64,000 nucleotides of DNA from an uncultured Prevotella sp. (GTDB lineage Bacteria > Bacteroidota > Bacteroidia > Bacteroidales > Bacteroidaceae): positions 62,001-126,000 of the forward strand of contig OMZO01000011.1 in assembly GCA_900315525.1 (NCBI GenBank), in the 5' to 3' direction. Position 1 is the first letter of the stretch; the number at the start of each line of letters is the position of its first letter. The notes under the pieces were generated by a model that searched no databases, was not told where the DNA came from, and worked only from the letters and a program-made list of their open reading frames with translations. Of the stretch, positions 61,682-64,000 are shown piece by piece. A program made the position numbers and the translations under genes.

Positions 61682-62116
61682 ATGAAAGAATACAAATATA
61701 CTATCAACGGTAACAAGTACGAGGTTGTAGTCGGCGACATCAAGGACAATATTGCCACATTGACTGTCAATGGCGAAACGTACACAGTTGAAATGGAAAA
61801 GCAACCAGAACCCGAAAAGAAAAAGCCGGTAGTAAAAGCTGCTACGCCTGCTGCCGCTGCATCTGAAGATAGTGGTTCTGCCAACAAGGCCGCCGTCAAC
61901 AAGGCTAACGCCGTAAAGGCACCTCTGCCCGGTGTGATCACCGACATTCTTGTTGCCGAAGGCGACGAGGTCAAGGCTGGCGATACGGTTGTCGTACTCG
62001 AGGCCATGAAGATGGCTAATAATCTCACGGCAGAGAAGGATGGTAAGGTAACTGCCATCTGCGTGAAGATTGGAGAAAGCGTGATGGAAGACGATGCGCT
62101 CATCGTCATCGAGTAA
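61682..62116 (+). CDS. mmdC: Biotin carrier subunit (biotin/lipoyl attachment protein)
   Basis: 144 residues: an N-terminal ~40-residue beta segment (KEYKYTINGNKYEVVVGDI...NGETYTVEME), an Ala/Pro/Lys linker (~41-78) and the biotinyl domain with the biotinylated Lys110 in VLEAMKMANN. It carries CO2-biotin between carboxyltransferase MmdA and a decarboxylase or carboxylase partner. No membrane subunit (mmdB/oadB) follows, unlike the usual order. Confidence 0.9.
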   Translation: MKEYKYTINGNKYEVVVGDIKDNIATLTVNGETYTVEMEKQPEPEKKKPVVKAATPAAAASEDSGSANKAAVNKANAVKAPLPGVITDILVAEGDEVKAGDTVVVLEAMKMANNLTAEKDGKVTAICVKIGESVMEDDALIVIE

Positions 62117-62130
62117 ACAGCATCATACTT

Positions 62131-62168
62131 AAGAGAGAATAGGCCGAAAGACTTATTCTCTCTTTTTT
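62131..62168 (+). terminator. Rho-independent terminator of the methylmalonyl-CoA operon
   Basis: A perfect 11-bp stem (62131-62141 with 62154-62164), 12-nt loop, T-tract to 62168. Confidence 0.85.
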
Positions 62169-62199
62169 CACACTACTAAACAACCATACTAAAACAAAC

Positions 62200-64000
62200 A
62201 TGATAAAGAAACAAATCATCATCCTCGCCTTAGCAGCAGCAACGCTGCCAGCATCCGCACAACAGTGGCCCGAAGCCAGACCAGAAGCAAAGGCTGGTAC
62301 CCGCTGGTGGTGGATGGGGTCTGCCGTCGATAAGGAAAACCTCAGATGGAACATGCAGGAGTATGCTGCCCATGGGATTGGAGCAGTGGAGATCACACCG
62401 CTCTATGGAGTGCAGGGCAATCAGCAGAACAACATCCCCTATCTCTCCGACAAATGGATGGAGATGCTCCGTGAAGTACAAGCCAACGGGAAAGAGTATG
62501 GCATAGAAGTGGATATGGCCACAGGCACAGGATGGCCCTTTGGTGGACCGTGGGTACCGCTGGAGGAGTCGGCCTGCAAGGCGGTGTTCATAGATACAAC
62601 CTTCATCGGAGGTAGCGTCAACAGTCTTTCATTGGCAGTGCCAGAAAAAGAAGCACCTTACTGTCGACTCAACAAGGTGATGGCCTACTGGCAAGGACAG
62701 GCCTATGACGTCACATCACATGTCAGCAACGGACAACTCACCTGGGCGCCTGCCGACGAACTGAAAGCTGCCATCAAGACTGCCGAGAAGAAGACCATGC
62801 GCAAGGCGCTGAAACTCAAGCTCAAGGAGATGGAAAACGCCCATTGGCAAGTCATCGCACTCTATGTTCGCTATGGGGTGATGAAAGTCAAGCGAGCTGC
62901 CCCCGGAGGCGAAGGACTGGTGGTAGACCACTTTGATCGTCAGGCGGTTCACAACTATCTCGCTCATATCGAATCAGCCTTCGAACGAACCCACACGCCC
63001 TATCCACACACCTTCTTCAACGACTCCTACGAGGTGGCCGACGCCACTTGGACACCTACCCTTTTCGAGGCTTTCGAACAGCGGCGCGGCTATCGTCTAC
63101 AGGACTACCTGCCACAACTGCTCAAGGGGGATACAAAGATCCTGTCAGACTATAGGGAGACACTCGGCGACATGCTGCTCGAGAATTTCACCCAGCAATG
63201 GACGGAATGGGCACATTCGCATGGGGCAATCACCCGCAATCAGGCCCATGGATCTCCCGCGAACCTCATCGATTGCTATGCTGCCGTTGACATCCCAGAG
63301 ATTGAGGGCTTTGGCCTCTCTTCGTTTGGTATCGAGGGGCTGCGACAGGATCCCGGAAAGACTCGCAAGAACGACTCTGACTTCTCCATGCTGAAGTACG
63401 CCCCATCAGCAGCACATATCTGTGGAAAACCCTACACCTCCAGTGAGACGTTTACCTGGCTGACGGAACATTTCCGCACCTCACTCTCACAACTGAAACC
63501 CGACATCGATCTGATGTTCTGTGCCGGCGTGAACCACATGTTCTTCCACGGCACCTGTTACTCTCCAAAGAACGACCCCTGGCCAGGATGGAAGTTCTAT
63601 GCCTCTATCGATATGTCGCCGACAAACAGTATCTGGCGCGACGCACCTTATTTCATGCAGTATGTAGAACGCTGTCAGCGCTTCCTGCAGTGGGGGCAGC
63701 CCGACAATGACTTCCTCGTCTATCTGCCCGTTCGCGACATGTGGCAGAAACAGCCCGACAAACTACTGATGCAGTTCTCCATCCATCAGATGGGTAAGTT
63801 GGCACCAGAATTCATACAGACCATCCTTAACATCGACCGCGCAGGATTTGACTGCGACTATATCTCGGAACGGCTCCTCATGGGTGTCACCGTCAAAGAC
63901 GGCATGCTCCAGACGAAAGCAGGCACTTGCTATCGCGGACTGATCATTCCAGGCAGTGGCAACATGCCTCAAGAAGTGAAGGCTCATATCGAAGCACTGA
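62200..64000 (+). CDS. GH106-like alpha-L-rhamnosidase, 3' partial
   Basis: Open from ATG 62200 to the window end, 600 residues so far. Signal peptide (MIKKQIIILALAAATLPASA), then RPEAKAGTRWWWMGSAVDKENLRWNMQEYAAHGIGAVEITPLYGVQGN and VDMATGTGWPFGGPW, the conserved N-terminal text of the large Bacteroidales glycosyl hydrolases assigned to GH106. It probably removes rhamnose from plant or bacterial polysaccharides in the periplasm. Family members are about 900-1100 residues, so a third or more lies outside the window. Separated from the preceding operon by a terminator; no clear -7 box in the 30-bp gap. Confidence 0.75.
   Translation, partial: MIKKQIIILALAAATLPASAQQWPEARPEAKAGTRWWWMGSAVDKENLRWNMQEYAAHGIGAVEITPLYGVQGNQQNNIPYLSDKWMEMLREVQANGKEYGIEVDMATGTGWPFGGPWVPLEESACKAVFIDTTFIGGSVNSLSLAVPEKEAPYCRLNKVMAYWQGQAYDVTSHVSNGQLTWAPADELKAAIKTAEKKTMRKALKLKLKEMENAHWQVIALYVRYGVMKVKRAAPGGEGLVVDHFDRQAVHNYLAHIESAFERTHTPYPHTFFNDSYEVADATWTPTLFEAFEQRRGYRLQDYLPQLLKGDTKILSDYRETLGDMLLENFTQQWTEWAHSHGAITRNQAHGSPANLIDCYAAVDIPEIEGFGLSSFGIEGLRQDPGKTRKNDSDFSMLKYAPSAAHICGKPYTSSETFTWLTEHFRTSLSQLKPDIDLMFCAGVNHMFFHGTCYSPKNDPWPGWKFYASIDMSPTNSIWRDAPYFMQYVERCQRFLQWGQPDNDFLVYLPVRDMWQKQPDKLLMQFSIHQMGKLAPEFIQTILNIDRAGFDCDYISERLLMGVTVKDGMLQTKAGTCYRGLIIPGSGNMPQEVKAHIEAL

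Overview
The window is chromosomal DNA of a member of the Bacteroidota, most probably a Prevotella-like member of the Bacteroidales. The evidence is the TAnnTTTG -7 box before almost every operon, often with a TTG/TTTG -33 box 19-20 nt upstream. Lineage-typical families support this (GldE, DUF3127, DUF4835, DUF4296, DUF3256, LruC-domain lipoproteins), as do carboxynorspermidine decarboxylase and a methylmalonyl-CoA (succinate/propionate) module. Most of the window is dense, syntenic core genome.

Layout. 1-1424: trmN6 (5' end cut by the window) and an omega-amidase-type nitrilase. 1617-2009 (-): DUF3127 protein with an SSB-like tail. 2183-8402 (+): replication/repair operon dnaN, DEDDh exonuclease, DUF4835, recN and a TPR protein with a dead protease domain. 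8403-9259: no intact gene; it holds two large inverted-repeat structures and a decayed primase-like gene. 9260-12723 (-): rarA, TRIC-type channel, dnaB. 12830-18840 (+): acidic-tail protein, proton/sodium pyrophosphatase, tandem PAP2 phosphatase, M15 peptidase, TrmH-type methyltransferase. 18860-20262 (-): OmpA lipoprotein and mtgA. 20394-21875 (+): proS. 22126-31583 (-): eight-gene operon ileS, DksA-like, lspA, DUF4296, nucleoside transporter, rsmE, paaK, DUF3256. 31769-33140 (+): a DcuB-type transporter broken by a frameshift.

33209-35934 (-): tRNA cluster Gly-Leu-Leu-Gly followed by an unknown protein, ssb and gldE. 36038-38286 (-): response-regulator/histidine-kinase fusion and nspC. 38387-44624 (-): glmS, carA, carB. 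44790-49727 (-): three LruC-domain lipoprotein genes in tandem. 49894-50607 (-): RpoD-like sigma factor. 50635-51213: no gene, repeat-rich. Then tRNA-Arg, AraC regulator and dapA, SPFH protein and NfeD (all -). 54848-59328 (+): TonB-dependent receptor and a fourth LruC-type lipoprotein. 59484-62116 (+): methylmalonyl-CoA module with a broken epimerase gene. 62200-64000 (+): GH106-like rhamnosidase, cut by the window end.

Most notable observations: (1) each of the three tandem LruC lipoprotein genes has a perfect TTGAT-N4-ATCAA (FNR/CRP-type) palindrome about 71-73 bp upstream of its -7 box, which suggests co-regulated surface lipoproteins. (2) The two tRNA promoters share a long conserved upstream architecture. 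(3) Two enzymes carry dead domains: a protease domain without His/Ser fused to TPRs, and a PAP2 domain without its catalytic residues fused to an intact one. (4) mce and dcuB are each interrupted by what look like very recent lesions. (5) Two AT-rich regions flanked by inverted short repeats look like remnants of the same kind of element.
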